The notes beneath the pieces were generated by a model. That model made no database searches and was not told the DNA's origin. It saw only the letters and a program-made list of their open reading frames with translations. Both the position numbers and the translations under genes were made by a program. DNA of 64,000 nt from Comamonadaceae bacterium (GTDB taxonomy: Bacteria; Pseudomonadota; Gammaproteobacteria; Burkholderiales; Burkholderiaceae_C): contig JAIXSQ010000017.1 in NCBI GenBank assembly GCA_027484575.1, positions 1 through 64,000 on the forward strand, written 5' to 3'. Below, in pieces: positions 25,669 through 37,514 of this stretch; positions within the stretch are counted from its first letter, which is position 1; every line of letters begins with the position of its first letter.

Positions 25669-26688
25669 ATGACCACCCGCCCCCTCACCCGCCGCCGCGC
25701 GCTGGCCGGCCTCGCCGCCCTGGGCCTGGCCCCGGCCCTGCCCGCCGTCGCGCAGACCGCGGCGCCCGCCCCCGCACCGGCCACCGGCGGCTTTCCCAAC
25801 CGGCCGCTGCGGCTGGTGGTGCCCTTCACCCCGGGCGGGGTGACCGACACCAGCGGCCGGCTGGTGGCCGAGGCGCTGGGCCGGCGGCTGGGCCAGAACG
25901 TGGTGGTCGACAACCGGCCCGGCGCCTCGGGGAACATCGGCACGCAGCAGGTGGCCGCGGCCGAGCCCGACGGCTACACGCTGCTGCTGGCCTTCGACGG
26001 CACGATGGTCATCAACCCGCACGTGTTCGAAAAGGTGCCGTTCAACACCCTCACCGACTTCGCGCCGGTGGGCAAGATCGGCGATGCTGCGCTGGTGCTG
26101 GTGGCGCATCCCGGCTTCGCGGCCAAGACGCTGCGCGAGGTGATCGCGCTGTCCAGGACGCAGGCCGGCGGCCTGTCGTACGGCACCTCGGGCACCGGCG
26201 GCACGCCGCACATCGCCGGCGAGCTGCTGCGCCAGCGCACCGGCGCCAACCTGGTCCACGTGCCCTACAAGGGCGGCGGCCAGGCCATGACCGACGTGAT
26301 CGGCGGCAACATCCCGCTGGTCTACACCGCCACCGCCGGCGCGCTGCAGCACGTCAAGGCCGGCAAGCTGGTGGCCATCGCGGTGTCCAGCGCGCAGCGC
26401 GTGCCCTCCATGCCCGACGTGCCCACCTTCATCGAGTCCGGCGTGCCCGACTTCGCCGTCGACTCCTGGGTGGGCGTGATGGCGCCGGTGCGCACGCCGC
26501 GGCCGGTGGTCGAGCGCCTGAACGCCGAGCTCAACGCCGTGCTCACCGACCCCGCCGTGCGCGCGCGGCTCGAGGAACTGGGCATCACCGCCACGCCGGG
26601 CAAGCCCGAGCAGTTCGGCGAGGTGCTCAGGCGCGACCTGGGCCGCTATGGCCAGGTGGTGAAGGTGGCGGGGATCAAGGCGTCCTGA
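25669..26688 (+). CDS. Bug-family tripartite tricarboxylate transporter substrate-binding protein
   Basis: Periplasmic receptor (339 aa) of the TctC/Bug family that is greatly expanded in Burkholderiales. The N-terminus TRRRALAGLAALGLAPALPAVAQ is a signal (Tat-like RR) ending in an Ala-x-Ala site. Then comes FPNRPLRLVVPFTPGGVTD, the family fingerprint, with LVVDNRPGASGNIG-type and HVPYKGGGQA motifs. AGGAG lies seven bases before the ATG. No TctA/TctB membrane genes are adjacent, a common situation for Bug receptors. Ligand unknown, probably a carboxylic acid related to the preceding lyase. Confidence 0.92.
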   Translation: MTTRPLTRRRALAGLAALGLAPALPAVAQTAAPAPAPATGGFPNRPLRLVVPFTPGGVTDTSGRLVAEALGRRLGQNVVVDNRPGASGNIGTQQVAAAEPDGYTLLLAFDGTMVINPHVFEKVPFNTLTDFAPVGKIGDAALVLVAHPGFAAKTLREVIALSRTQAGGLSYGTSGTGGTPHIAGELLRQRTGANLVHVPYKGGGQAMTDVIGGNIPLVYTATAGALQHVKAGKLVAIAVSSAQRVPSMPDVPTFIESGVPDFAVDSWVGVMAPVRTPRPVVERLNAELNAVLTDPAVRARLEELGITATPGKPEQFGEVLRRDLGRYGQVVKVAGIKAS

Positions 26689-26701
26689 GCCGCCGCGCCA
26701 C

Positions 26702-27154
26702 TCAGCGTCCCGGCCCGGCCAGGTCCGGCTCGGCCGGCGTCGAGATCTCGCCCAGCGAGGCCGCCACGTCGCTGTCGTCCTCGGGGCTCTTGGCCGCGAT
26801 GTCGCCCAGCGTCAGGATGCCCACCAGCCGCTCGTCGGCGTCCACCACGGGCATGCGCCGGATCTGGGCGTTGGCCATCTCCGACAGCACCTCGTCGACG
26901 TCGTCGTCGGGCCGCGCCGTGCGCACGTGCCCGCTCATCACCTCGGACAGCGTGCTGCTGCGCGGGTCCAGGTCGCGGGCCAGCCCGCGCACCACGATGT
27001 CGCGGTCGGTGACCATGCCCACCAGCCGCTCGCCCTCGCACACGGGCACCACGCCCACGTTCAGCTCGTCCATCAGCCGCGCCGCATCGGCCAGCCGGTC
27101 CTGCGGCGCCATGTGGCGCACCTCGCGGGTCATCACGTCCTGCACCGTCGCCAT
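26702..27154 (-). CDS. CBS-domain protein
   Basis: Cytoplasmic protein (150 aa) consisting of two CBS domains. The first is TVQDVMTREVRHMAPQDRLADAARLM with VVPVCEGERLVGMVTDRDIVV; the second is LSEVMSGHVRTARPDDDVDEVL with RMPVVDADERLVGILTLGDIA. Such pairs bind adenine nucleotides and act as energy or redox sensors, often under stress control. An AGGAG Shine-Dalgarno sequence precedes the ATG. It converges on the Bug gene with 13 bp between stops. Confidence 0.9.
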   Translation of the reverse strand: MATVQDVMTREVRHMAPQDRLADAARLMDELNVGVVPVCEGERLVGMVTDRDIVVRGLARDLDPRSSTLSEVMSGHVRTARPDDDVDEVLSEMANAQIRRMPVVDADERLVGILTLGDIAAKSPEDDSDVAASLGEISTPAEPDLAGPGR

Positions 27155-27264
27155 GGCTCGCTCCTCGAAGGAAGTGGAAGGGAGCGGGCCACTCTAGGCC
27201 GCGGGCCGGTGGCGGGGATCGGCGGCGGCGCGGCGGCCGCGTAGGACGGGGACGGCGCCCTGCG

Positions 27265-28101
27265 TCAGGCGCCCAGGTCGGGCCGGTCGACCAGCGTGGA
27301 CAGCGGCAGCTGCGCCACTTCCTGCAGCAGCAGCGCGAGCTGCCGGCCGGCGGCCTCGACCACCGCGCGGCCCTTCCCGGCCGTGGCGGCGGCGGCGTTG
27401 CCGGCCGCGCCCTGCGGGTTGTAGTCCTGCATCTGCCAGCCCAGCTTGGCGCTGCGGCCGTTGCCCAGGATCGGATAGCGTTCGGCGCGGTCCTGCGCGG
27501 TGGAGCGGAAGTCGCGCGCCTGGCCCATGTCGACGGTGTGCGGCGCCAGCGCCAGCATCATCGAGGTCTCGATCTCGCCGGCATGGATGCCGAAGCGGTG
27601 CTCGTGCGGCGGGAACAGGCCCTCGACCGCCTCGCCCAGCGGCAAGCCGTACCAGTTGACCGAGTACACCAGCAGCCCGCACTCGGTGCGCAGGTCGCGG
27701 GCCACCAGGTCCATCACGCTGACCTGGCCGCCATGGCTGTTGAACAGCACCAGCTTGCGCACGCCCGCGCGCGCCACCGACCGGCCGATGTCCATCCACA
27801 GGTGCATCGTCGTCTCGGCCGACAGGCTCAGCGTGCCCGGGAAGCGGATGTGCTCGGCGCTGCGGCCGATGGCCTGCGTGGGCAGGAACAGCACCGGCAG
27901 CTCGGCCGGCAGGTGCGGCAGGCTGGCCGCGACCACGCCCTCGGCCAGCGTGGTGTCGACCGCCACCGGCAGGTGCGGGCCGTGCTGCTCGGTCGCGGCC
28001 ACGGGCAGCACGGCCACGACGTCGGCGATGCGGCCGTCGGCCTGCAGCTGGGCGAAATGGCGGGTCGACAGGTCGGCCCAGTGGCGGGAAGGCAGCGGCA
28101 T
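27265..28101 (-). CDS. Creatininase-family amidohydrolase
   Basis: Metal-dependent amidohydrolase (278 aa) with metal ligands in VAATEQHGPHLPVAVDT (Glu, His, Asp), LFNSHGGQ (His) and HAGEIETSMML (Glu). The family includes creatininase and MftE-like peptidases; the substrate is not deducible. ATG 28101 (MPLPSRHW) is favoured because TACCAT (28109-28114) sits seven bases upstream as a leaderless-type -10; an ATG at 28119 is possible. The next upstream gene, a hydrolase, ends 43 bp before. Confidence 0.87.
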   Translation of the reverse strand: MPLPSRHWADLSTRHFAQLQADGRIADVVAVLPVAATEQHGPHLPVAVDTTLAEGVVAASLPHLPAELPVLFLPTQAIGRSAEHIRFPGTLSLSAETTMHLWMDIGRSVARAGVRKLVLFNSHGGQVSVMDLVARDLRTECGLLVYSVNWYGLPLGEAVEGLFPPHEHRFGIHAGEIETSMMLALAPHTVDMGQARDFRSTAQDRAERYPILGNGRSAKLGWQMQDYNPQGAAGNAAAATAGKGRAVVEAAGRQLALLLQEVAQLPLSTLVDRPDLGA

Positions 28102-28144
28102 GGGGTGGATGGTACGCATCCGCGCAGGGGGCGGGCCGACCCGC

Positions 28145-29059
28145 TCAGGCGCGGCCCACGAGTTCGAGCACCGCCTGCGCGAACAGCGCCGGTGCCTCTT
28201 GCGGCATGTTGTGGCCCACGCCCGGGACGATGCGGTGCTCGCGCGGGCCGGTGAAGCGGTGCGCGTGCGCCGCCGCCGGCGCGGGCGGCCGCACGCCGTC
28301 GTCGGTGCCGTCGAAGGTGATGGTGGGCACCGTGATCGGCGGTTGCGCGGCCAGCCGCGCCTCGATGGCGGCATAGGCCGGATCGCCGGCCACGGCATTG
28401 AAGCGGTGCCGGTAGGAATGGATCACCACCTCGACGAAGTCGGGGTTGTCCCAGGCCGCGGCACTGCGCGCGAAGGTCGCGTCGTCGAAGCGCCAGCTGG
28501 GTGACCAGGTCTCCCACAGCAGCCGGCACAGGGCCCGGCGGTCGCGCGCCAGCCCGGCGTGGCCGCGCTCGGTCTGGAAGTAGTACTGGTACCAGAGCTT
28601 GCGTTCGCTCGCCGGCGTGTCGGGCAGCTGCGCCCGGGCGTGGTCGAAGATGTTGTAGTTGTTGTACGAGACCAGGCCGGCGCAGCGCTGCGGCCACAGC
28701 GCCGCCACGATGCAGGCGGCGCGGCCGCCCCAGTCGTAGCCGGCCAGCACCGCGCGCGGGATCGCCAGCGCGTCCAGCAGCGCCAGCAGGTCGGCGCCCA
28801 GCGCGGCCTGCTCGCCCGAGCGCGGGGTGTCGGCGTGCAGGAAGCGCGTGGGCCCGTAGCCGCGCAGGTGCGGCACCACCACGCGGCAGCCGGCGGCCAC
28901 CAGCAGCGGCACGACCTCGGCGTAGGCATGCACGTCGTACGGGAAGCCGTGCATCAGCAGCACCGGCGGGCCGTCGGCCGGGCCGGCCGCATGGAAGGCG
29001 ATGTGCAGCACGCCGGCGTCGACGGCGCCGGTGACGGGCAGGGTGGGCAGGGTGCTCAT
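28145..29059 (-). CDS. Alpha/beta hydrolase (haloacetate dehalogenase/epoxide hydrolase-like)
   Basis: Hydrolase of 304 aa. The oxyanion segment is LLMHGFPYDVHAY, the nucleophile is Asp in the elbow GYDWGG (about residue 119), the acid is in DGTDDGV and the catalytic His in VPGVGHNMP. An aspartate nucleophile points to epoxide hydrolase or dehalogenase chemistry rather than an esterase. Start ATG 29059 overlaps the stop of the sugar kinase by 4 bp, so the two are coupled. Confidence 0.88.
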   Translation of the reverse strand: MSTLPTLPVTGAVDAGVLHIAFHAAGPADGPPVLLMHGFPYDVHAYAEVVPLLVAAGCRVVVPHLRGYGPTRFLHADTPRSGEQAALGADLLALLDALAIPRAVLAGYDWGGRAACIVAALWPQRCAGLVSYNNYNIFDHARAQLPDTPASERKLWYQYYFQTERGHAGLARDRRALCRLLWETWSPSWRFDDATFARSAAAWDNPDFVEVVIHSYRHRFNAVAGDPAYAAIEARLAAQPPITVPTITFDGTDDGVRPPAPAAAHAHRFTGPREHRIVPGVGHNMPQEAPALFAQAVLELVGRA

Positions 29060-30018
29060 GGCTGCAGCGTGCCACAGCCCGCGAGCTGCGCGCGGGTGGG
29101 CAGTCCTTCGGTGTCGCCCAGCACCTGCACCGCGCAGGCACCGAGTGCGCAGCCGCGCGCCACCGCCTGCGGCACCGGCAGGCCCTCGAGCAGGCCGCTG
29201 ACCACGCCGACCGCGAACGCGTCGCCGGCGCCCACGGTGTCGACCACGCGGTCCACCGGCACGCCGGGCACGTGGCCGCAGCCGGCGGCCGCATCGTCGA
29301 AGTACGCGCCCTCGGCGCCGAGCTTGACCACCACCAGCGACGCACCGCGCGCGCGGTACCAGCGCGCGATGCCCTCGGGCGCCGCCTGGCCGGTGAGCAG
29401 CCGGCCTTCCTCGAGCCCCGGCAGCACCCAGTGGGCCTGCGCGGCCAGCGCGTTGATGCCGGTGCGCATGGCCTCGGTGGACGGCCACAGCGCGGGCCGC
29501 AGGTTGGGATCGAAGGACACCGTGCCGCCGGCCGCGCGCTGGCGCCGCACCGCCTCCTGCTGGCAGGCCAGCGCGCTGGCGGAGATCGCGGGGAACACGC
29601 CGGTGGCGTGCAGGTGGCGCGCCGGCGCTGGCCAGCCGGCCGGCAGGTCGCCGGGGCCCATGCGGCTGGCCGCGGAGCCGGCGCGGTGGTACTCGATGGG
29701 CGGGTCGCCGCCGCCGTCGACGCGGCCCTTGAGCATGAAGCCGCTGCGCGTGCCGGGCACCAGCGCCACGTGGCGGCAGTCCACGCCCTCGGCCCGCATC
29801 TGCGCCAGCAGCCAGCGGCCGAACGAATCGTCGCCCAGCCGGCTGGCCCAGCCCACCCGCAGCCCGAGCCGCGCCAGCCCGATCGCGACGTTGGTCTCGG
29901 CACCGGCCGTGCGCTTGAGGAAGCCCTGCGCGTCCTCCAGCGGCCCGGCCCGGTCGGCCACGAGCAGGACCATCATCTCGCCGAGCAGGGCGACGTCGAG
30001 GGCGGGGGTGGTGGGCAT
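29056..30018 (-). CDS. PfkB-family sugar kinase (2-keto-3-deoxygluconate kinase-like)
   Basis: Ribokinase-fold sugar kinase of 320 aa. The N-terminal LGEMMVLLVAD and TAGAETNVAIGLARLG substrate region and the C-terminal VDTVGAGDAFAVGVVSGLL, with the catalytic Asp, are intact. The closest family is 2-dehydro-3-deoxygluconokinase, but no Entner-Doudoroff partner is adjacent, so the sugar is uncertain. TACCAT (30027-30032) lies eight bases before the ATG, the leaderless pattern. It is coupled to the hydrolase gene by ATGA. Confidence 0.88.
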   Translation of the reverse strand: MPTTPALDVALLGEMMVLLVADRAGPLEDAQGFLKRTAGAETNVAIGLARLGLRVGWASRLGDDSFGRWLLAQMRAEGVDCRHVALVPGTRSGFMLKGRVDGGGDPPIEYHRAGSAASRMGPGDLPAGWPAPARHLHATGVFPAISASALACQQEAVRRQRAAGGTVSFDPNLRPALWPSTEAMRTGINALAAQAHWVLPGLEEGRLLTGQAAPEGIARWYRARGASLVVVKLGAEGAYFDDAAAGCGHVPGVPVDRVVDTVGAGDAFAVGVVSGLLEGLPVPQAVARGCALGACAVQVLGDTEGLPTRAQLAGCGTLQP

Positions 30019-30069
30019 GGCGGAGGATGGTAGCGGCCGGGCCTGTGTCGCCCAGGCGCAGGCTGCAAC

Positions 30070-30245
30070 GTCACTGGATCCCGGCCTGCGCCGGGATGAC
30101 GGAGGACGCGGCGCCGGGACGCGACGGGAGCGCGCGCCGCCGCGCCCGTGGCCGTCACCCCCGCGCAGGCGGGGGTCCAGCGACGGCGGTGGCGCACTGC
30201 AGGCGCCGATCTGGATCCCCACCCCTCGCGGGGATGCCGACCGGG
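30070..30245. repeat. Cluster of REP-like palindromic repeats
   Basis: Three elements lie in the 278-bp gap between the kinase start and the E1 gene end: CACTGGATCCCGGCCTGCGC/CGGGATGACG (30072-30101), GTCACCCCCGCGCAGGCGGG/GGTCCAG (about 30153-30180) and GGATCCCCACCCCTCGCGGG/GATGCCG (about 30213-30239). Nothing else is seen in this gap. Confidence 0.55.
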
Positions 30246-30296
30246 CACCCCCGCCCGCGCGCCCCTGGCGTTCAAGCGGCCGGGACGGACGGCCCC

Positions 30297-32906
<2,610 letters not shown>

Positions 32907-33011
32907 GCGGGCCACTGTAGGCGCGAGGGTGCGACACAGGGTGTCGAATTGCGCGCCGGACCCTCCCTCTGCAGCACGAGATGCCGCGTTCGCGGCTATT
33001 CTCGGCAGATC

Positions 33012-33485
33012 ATGCAACTGGACACGATGGACCTGCGCATCCTGCGCGAACTGCAGGACGACGGCGCGCTCACCAACGTGGAGCTGGCGCGCCGGGTCCA
33101 CCTGTCGCCCTCGCCCTGCCTGGCGCGGGTCAAGGCGCTGGAGCAGGCCGGGGTCATCCGGCGCTACGTGGCGCTGGCCGACCCCAAGGCGCTGGGCCTG
33201 GGCCTGTCGGTGTTCATCAGCATCAGCCTGCAGGCCCAGTCGCGCGAGGCGCTGGCGGCCTTCGAGCAGCGCATCGCCGAGCACGACGAGGTGATGGAGT
33301 GCTACCTGATGACTGGCGACAGCGACTACCTGATCCGGGTCGCGGTGGCCGACATCGCGGCGCTGGAGCGCTTCATCCTCGAGCAGCTCACGCCCATCCC
33401 CGGCATCGAGAAGATCCGCTCCTCGTTCGCGCTCAAGCAGGTGCGCTACAAGACCGCACTGCCGCTGCCCGCCAGCGCCCGCTGA
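33012..33485 (+). CDS. Lrp/AsnC-family transcriptional regulator
   Basis: DNA-binding regulator of 157 aa. The N-terminal HTH ([42 protein letters not shown]) is followed by the RAM/AsnC ligand-binding domain with [16 protein letters not shown]. It is divergent from the E1 gene across 105 bp, so it probably controls that gene and itself in response to an amino acid. TATTCT (32997-33002) nine bases before the ATG is a likely -10. Confidence 0.93.
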   Translation: MQLDTMDLRILRELQDDGALTNVELARRVHLSPSPCLARVKALEQAGVIRRYVALADPKALGLGLSVFISISLQAQSREALAAFEQRIAEHDEVMECYLMTGDSDYLIRVAVADIAALERFILEQLTPIPGIEKIRSSFALKQVRYKTALPLPASAR

Positions 33486-33568
33486 GGCCGTCGCGGGCGG
33501 GCAACCCCGCAGGCACGCGGACCGCACCGCCGCGCCATACTGCGGCGCACGCCCCAGGAGCTGCCGCC

Positions 33569-34981
33569 ATGCCCGCTGCCCGCCGCGCCCCCGCCCCGCC
33601 GTCCCCGGCTCCCGGGCCCCGCCGTGCCCGGCCGGTGCTGGCCGCGCTGCTGCTGGCCCTGGCCGGGTCGCTGCCGGCGGCCGCGCGCGCGCAGGCCATC
33701 GGGCCCGCGCCGTCGCCGGCGCGGGTGGCCGCCCAGGATCGGCTGGAGGCCGCCTATGCCCGGGCCGTCGCGCCCGGCGACGCGGCCGGGCGGCAGGCGG
33801 CATTGCTGGGCCGGGTGCTCGACCGCATCGAACGCAGCGCGATGGCGCCGCCGGCCCTGGCCACCTTCGTCGATGCGGCCGTTGCGGCGCTCGATGCCCT
33901 GCCGCGGGGCACCGGCGAGCCGGTCGAGACCTTCGCCCGCGCGGTCGATGCAGGCGTGGCCACCTTCGACGCGCGCGCCCGGTACGTGCCGCCGGCACCG
34001 CCGGCCGGCGAGTCGGGCGGCCTGCCCGACGGTGCGTTCGTCGGCGTGGGCCTGCAGCTGGAGCCGGCCGAGGGCGCGCTGCGCGTGGTCGAGCCCATGC
34101 CGGCCACGCCGGCGGCCCGCGCCGGCCTGCGGCCCGGCGACCTGATCGTGGGCATCGACGGCACGCCGGCCCAGGGCCTGCCCGACCTGGCCCGCTTGCG
34201 TGGCGCCGCCGGCACACCGGTGGCCCTGACGGTGCGCCGCGCCGGCCAGGACGCGCCCTGGACGGTCGCCCTCACCCGCGAGGCCATCGTGCGGCCGGTG
34301 CTGCGCTGGCGGCTCGAGGGCGAGGTGCTGGTGCTGACCCTGTCGACCTTCAGCGGCCCGGTCAGCGCCGCGCTGGAACAGGCCGTCGCCGAGGCCACGT
34401 CGCAGGGCGCACCGCGCGGCGTGGTGCTGGACCTGCGGGGCAACGGCGGCGGCCTGCTGCGCGAGGGCGTGCGGACCGCCGATGCGTTCCTGGGCGGCGG
34501 CGAGGTCGCCTCCATGCGCGCCCGCCCCGGCCAGCCCGAGCGGCGCTGGCAGGCCGACGAGGCGCAGCTGCTGGCCGGCGTGCCCATGGTGGTGCTGGTC
34601 AACCGCGGCAGCGCCTCGGCCTCGGAGCTGGTGGCGGCCTCGCTGCAGGCCAACGGCCGCGCGGCCATCCTCGGCCAGCGCAGCCTGGGCAAGGGCAGCG
34701 TGCAGACCACTTACCCGCTGGGCGACCGCCAGGGCGGGCTGCGCCTGACCACCGCCCACTACTACGCGCCGGGCGACATCGCGGTCGACGGCTTCGGCGT
34801 GCAGCCCGACCTGCTGCTGGCCCACGGCGAGCCCGGGGCCGCCGCGGTGAACGTGCTGCCGCAGGCGCTGTGCCCCGCACTCGCCCCGGGCGTCGCCGAC
34901 CGCGGCCTGGCCTGCGCGCTGGCCTTCCTGCGCGCCGGCGGGGCCGAGCCGCTGCGCGCCGCGGTGCTGGACACCCGGTGA
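33569..34981 (+). CDS. S41-family C-terminal processing peptidase with PDZ domain
   Basis: Exported serine protease (470 aa). The signal peptide (PVLAALLLALAGSLPAAARAQA) ends at an Ala-rich site near residue 45. A PDZ domain follows (about 150-235, VGVGLQLEPAEGALRVVEPMPATPAARAGLRPGDLIVGIDG). The S41 catalytic region has LDLRGNGGGLLREG, Ser in NRGSASASELVA and Lys in LGKGSVQT. AGGAG precedes the ATG by nine bases. The stop overlaps the lrgA start (GTGA), which places a periplasmic protease in an operon with the LrgA/LrgB membrane pair. Confidence 0.9.
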   Translation: MPAARRAPAPPSPAPGPRRARPVLAALLLALAGSLPAAARAQAIGPAPSPARVAAQDRLEAAYARAVAPGDAAGRQAALLGRVLDRIERSAMAPPALATFVDAAVAALDALPRGTGEPVETFARAVDAGVATFDARARYVPPAPPAGESGGLPDGAFVGVGLQLEPAEGALRVVEPMPATPAARAGLRPGDLIVGIDGTPAQGLPDLARLRGAAGTPVALTVRRAGQDAPWTVALTREAIVRPVLRWRLEGEVLVLTLSTFSGPVSAALEQAVAEATSQGAPRGVVLDLRGNGGGLLREGVRTADAFLGGGEVASMRARPGQPERRWQADEAQLLAGVPMVVLVNRGSASASELVAASLQANGRAAILGQRSLGKGSVQTTYPLGDRQGGLRLTTAHYYAPGDIAVDGFGVQPDLLLAHGEPGAAAVNVLPQALCPALAPGVADRGLACALAFLRAGGAEPLRAAVLDTR

Positions 34982-35373
34982 GCGCGCCTCCGGCCTCGGC
35001 GACCCTGGCCCTGCGCGGCCTGGCCTGGCTGCTGGCCCTGCAGACCGCGGGCGAGATCGCCTCGCGCGGGCTGGGCCTGCCCTTTCCCGGGCCGGTGGTC
35101 GGCATGGTGCTGCTGCTGGCGCTGCTGCCGTTGGCGCCGGTGCGCGCGCCGGTGGCCGCCTGCGCCGACGTGCTGCTGGCCCACCTGTCGTTGCTGTTCG
35201 TGCCGGTGGGCGTGGGCGTGATGGCGCACCTGTCGCTGCTGGGCACCTACGGCGGCCGGCTGCTGGTGGTGGTGCTGCTATCCACCTGGGCCGGGCTGGC
35301 GGCCACGGCGCTGGTGCTGCGCTGGCTGGCACGCCACGACGCCACCGCGGCCGGGGAGCAGGACCCTGCCTGA
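34978..35373 (+). CDS. lrgA: CidA/LrgA-family holin-like protein
   Basis: Small integral membrane protein (131 aa) with four hydrophobic segments and the family core LPFPGPVVGMVLLLALL and LLFVPVGVGVMAHL. CidA/LrgA proteins are holin-like and influence murein hydrolase activity and pyruvate or glycolate transport together with LrgB. The GTG start at 34978 overlaps the protease stop. It probably forms a complex with the next gene product. Confidence 0.9.
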   Translation: MSAPPASATLALRGLAWLLALQTAGEIASRGLGLPFPGPVVGMVLLLALLPLAPVRAPVAACADVLLAHLSLLFVPVGVGVMAHLSLLGTYGGRLLVVVLLSTWAGLAATALVLRWLARHDATAAGEQDPA

Positions 35374-36094
35374 CGTCGTCCAGCTCTGGCTGTACCTGGC
35401 GGCCTCGCCGCTGTTCGGGCTGACCGCCACCGTGGGCACCTACGTGCTGCTGCAGGCGGGCGCGGTGCGCCTGGGCCAACCGCCCTGGGCCAACCCGGTG
35501 CTGGGCTCGGTGGTCGTGCTCGCGGCCGGCCTGCTGGCCACCGGCGTGCCCTACCCGCAGTACTTCGCCGGCGCGCAGTTCATCCACTTCCTGCTCGGCC
35601 CCGCGGTGGTCGCGCTGGGCTGGCCGCTGTGGCAGCGCCGCGCGGCGCTGCGCCGGCGCTGGGGCCGCGTCCTGGTGGCGGCGCTGGTGGGCGGCGGCGT
35701 GGCCACCGCCAGTGCGCTGGGCCTGGGCTGGGCCCTGGGCCTGCCGCACGAGGTGCTGATGTCGCTTGCGCCCAAGTCGGTCACGGCCCCGGTGGCCATG
35801 GGCATCGCCGAGAAGATCGGGGGCATCCCGGCGCTGGCCGCGGTGGCGGCAGTGCTCACCGGGCTGGTGGGCGCGGTCAGCGGCAAGGCCATCTTCGACG
35901 CCCTGCGGGTGCCGGTCACGCCGGCCGGCTACGCGGTGCGCGGCTTCGCGCTGGGCACCGCCGCGCACGGCATCGGCGCGGCCCGCGCGCTGCAGGTGGA
36001 TGCCGACGCCGGCGCCTACGCGGGCTTGGCGCTGGGGCTGCAGGTGGTGCTGGCATCGCTGTGGATGCCGCTGCTGCTGGCCTGGGCGCGCTGA
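35366..36094 (+). CDS. lrgB: LrgB-family membrane protein (start uncertain)
   Basis: Polytopic membrane protein of the LrgB family (AQFIHFLLGPAVVALGWPLW, MSLAPKSVTAPVAMGIAEKIGG). The reading frame continues upstream of the first ATG/GTG-type start (GTG 35432) with family-like residues (VVQLWLYLAASPLFGLTATVGTYVLL) that form the first helix. I therefore place the start at CTG 35366, overlapping lrgA by 8 bp, with AGGA just upstream. From there it is 242 aa, a normal family length. If CTG is not used, the protein would start at 35432 and lose most of helix 1. Confidence 0.85.
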   Translation: MPDVVQLWLYLAASPLFGLTATVGTYVLLQAGAVRLGQPPWANPVLGSVVVLAAGLLATGVPYPQYFAGAQFIHFLLGPAVVALGWPLWQRRAALRRRWGRVLVAALVGGGVATASALGLGWALGLPHEVLMSLAPKSVTAPVAMGIAEKIGGIPALAAVAAVLTGLVGAVSGKAIFDALRVPVTPAGYAVRGFALGTAAHGIGAARALQVDADAGAYAGLALGLQVVLASLWMPLLLAWAR

Positions 36095-36110
36095 GGCGCG
36101 CAGCGGCCGC

Positions 36111-37451
36111 TCAGCGCGCCGGCGCGAGCCGCCACACGGTGTTGCCCACGTCGTCGGCCACCAGCACGCCGCCCTGGCGGTCCAGCGCCACGCCCACCGG
36201 GCGGCCCCAGGCCTGCTCGTCGGGGCTGAGGAAGCCGGTCAGCAGGTCCAGCGGCGCGCCGGCGGGCCGGCCGTTGGCGAACGGCACGAACACCACCTTG
36301 TAGCCGGCCAGCGGCTTGCGGTTCCACGAGCCGTGCAGGCCGACGATGGCGCCCTGCGCGAACGGCGCCGGCAGGCGGCCGTCGGCGAAGGCCAGGCCCA
36401 GCGGCGCGACGTGGTTGCCCAGCGCGTAGTCGGGCACGCGGGCCCGGGCGACCAAATCGGGCCGCGGCGGCTGCACGCGGGTGTCGACGCGCTGGCCCCA
36501 GTAGCTCCAGGGCCAGCCGTAGAACGCGCCGTCGACCACTTCGGCCAGGTAGTCGGGCACCAGGTCGCTGCCCAGTTCGTCGCGCTCGTTCACCACCGTC
36601 CACAGCCGGCCGCTCGCCGGCTCGAAGTCCAGGCCCACGGGGTTGCGCAGGCCGGTGGCCACGGGCCGCCTGGCGCCGGTGGCGACATCGACCGCCCACA
36701 CCGCGGCGCGGCCCTCCTCCTCCTGCAGCCCATGCTCGGCGACGTTGCTGTTGGAGCCCACGCCCACGTACAGCGTGCGGCCGTCGCGGCTGGCCACCAG
36801 CGACTTGGTCCAGTGGTGGTTGCGGCCCGCGGGCAGGTCGGCCACGCGCTCGGGCACGGCATCGATGCGCGTGGTCCCGGGCCGGTAGGGCACGCGCAGC
36901 ACCGCGTCGGCCGCGGCGACGTACAGCCAGTCGCCCACCAGCGCCATGCCGAAAGGCGAGCGCACGTTGGCCAGCAGCACGCTGCGGGTCTCGGCGATGC
37001 CGTCGCCATCGGCATCGCGCAGCAGCGTGATGCGGTCGGCGCTGGGAACGCCCGCGCCGGCGATGCCCATGATCCAGCCGGCGATGCGGTCCTTGAGCGA
37101 CTTGGGCAGGTCCTCGGGCGGGCGGGGCTTGTTCGACTCGGCCACCAGCACGTCGCCGTTGGGCAGCACGTGCAGCCAGCGCGGATGGTCCAGCCCTCGC
37201 GCGAGCGCGGTCACGCGCCAGCCCGGGGCGGGCACGGGCTGGGCGCCCTGTGGCCAGCCCACCGCACGCGCCACCTTGACCGTGGGCAGCAGCGTGCGCG
37301 CGGGCTCCGGCAGCGTGGGCTGCGGGCCCACGGCCTGGCCTTCGGGAACACGGGCGATGTCGCCACAGGCGGCGAGCAGCGCCGCGGCCAGCGGCAGCAG
37401 CCACAGGCGCGTGCGGACGCGGCGGTCGGGTCGGTGGGGGTGGTCGCGCAT
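36111..37451 (-). CDS. Sorbosone dehydrogenase-family PQQ-type beta-propeller lipoprotein
   Basis: Exported protein (446 aa). The signal ends at a lipobox ([10 protein letters not shown]), so it is lipid-anchored. The body is a soluble-glucose-dehydrogenase-like propeller: [94 protein letters not shown] and [16 protein letters not shown]. Family members oxidise sugars with PQQ, but the physiological substrate is usually unknown. Divergent from AlaX with a 63-bp shared promoter region; a TACAGT box lies about 33 bp before its ATG. Confidence 0.87.
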   Translation of the reverse strand: MRDHPHRPDRRVRTRLWLLPLAAALLAACGDIARVPEGQAVGPQPTLPEPARTLLPTVKVARAVGWPQGAQPVPAPGWRVTALARGLDHPRWLHVLPNGDVLVAESNKPRPPEDLPKSLKDRIAGWIMGIAGAGVPSADRITLLRDADGDGIAETRSVLLANVRSPFGMALVGDWLYVAAADAVLRVPYRPGTTRIDAVPERVADLPAGRNHHWTKSLVASRDGRTLYVGVGSNSNVAEHGLQEEEGRAAVWAVDVATGARRPVATGLRNPVGLDFEPASGRLWTVVNERDELGSDLVPDYLAEVVDGAFYGWPWSYWGQRVDTRVQPPRPDLVARARVPDYALGNHVAPLGLAFADGRLPAPFAQGAIVGLHGSWNRKPLAGYKVVFVPFANGRPAGAPLDLLTGFLSPDEQAWGRPVGVALDRQGGVLVADDVGNTVWRLAPAR

Positions 37452-37514
37452 GGCTGGCCTGTCGGTTGTCCCTGTGCGCGGCACTGTAGGCCAGTGCAGC
37501 CACAATCGGCGCCC

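Noticed and set aside
34978-36094. Frameshift splitting one LrgA-LrgB fusion gene
   Set aside because: Each frame matches a complete separate family, and the short overlap is normal for coupled genes. The only problem is the non-standard lrgB start.
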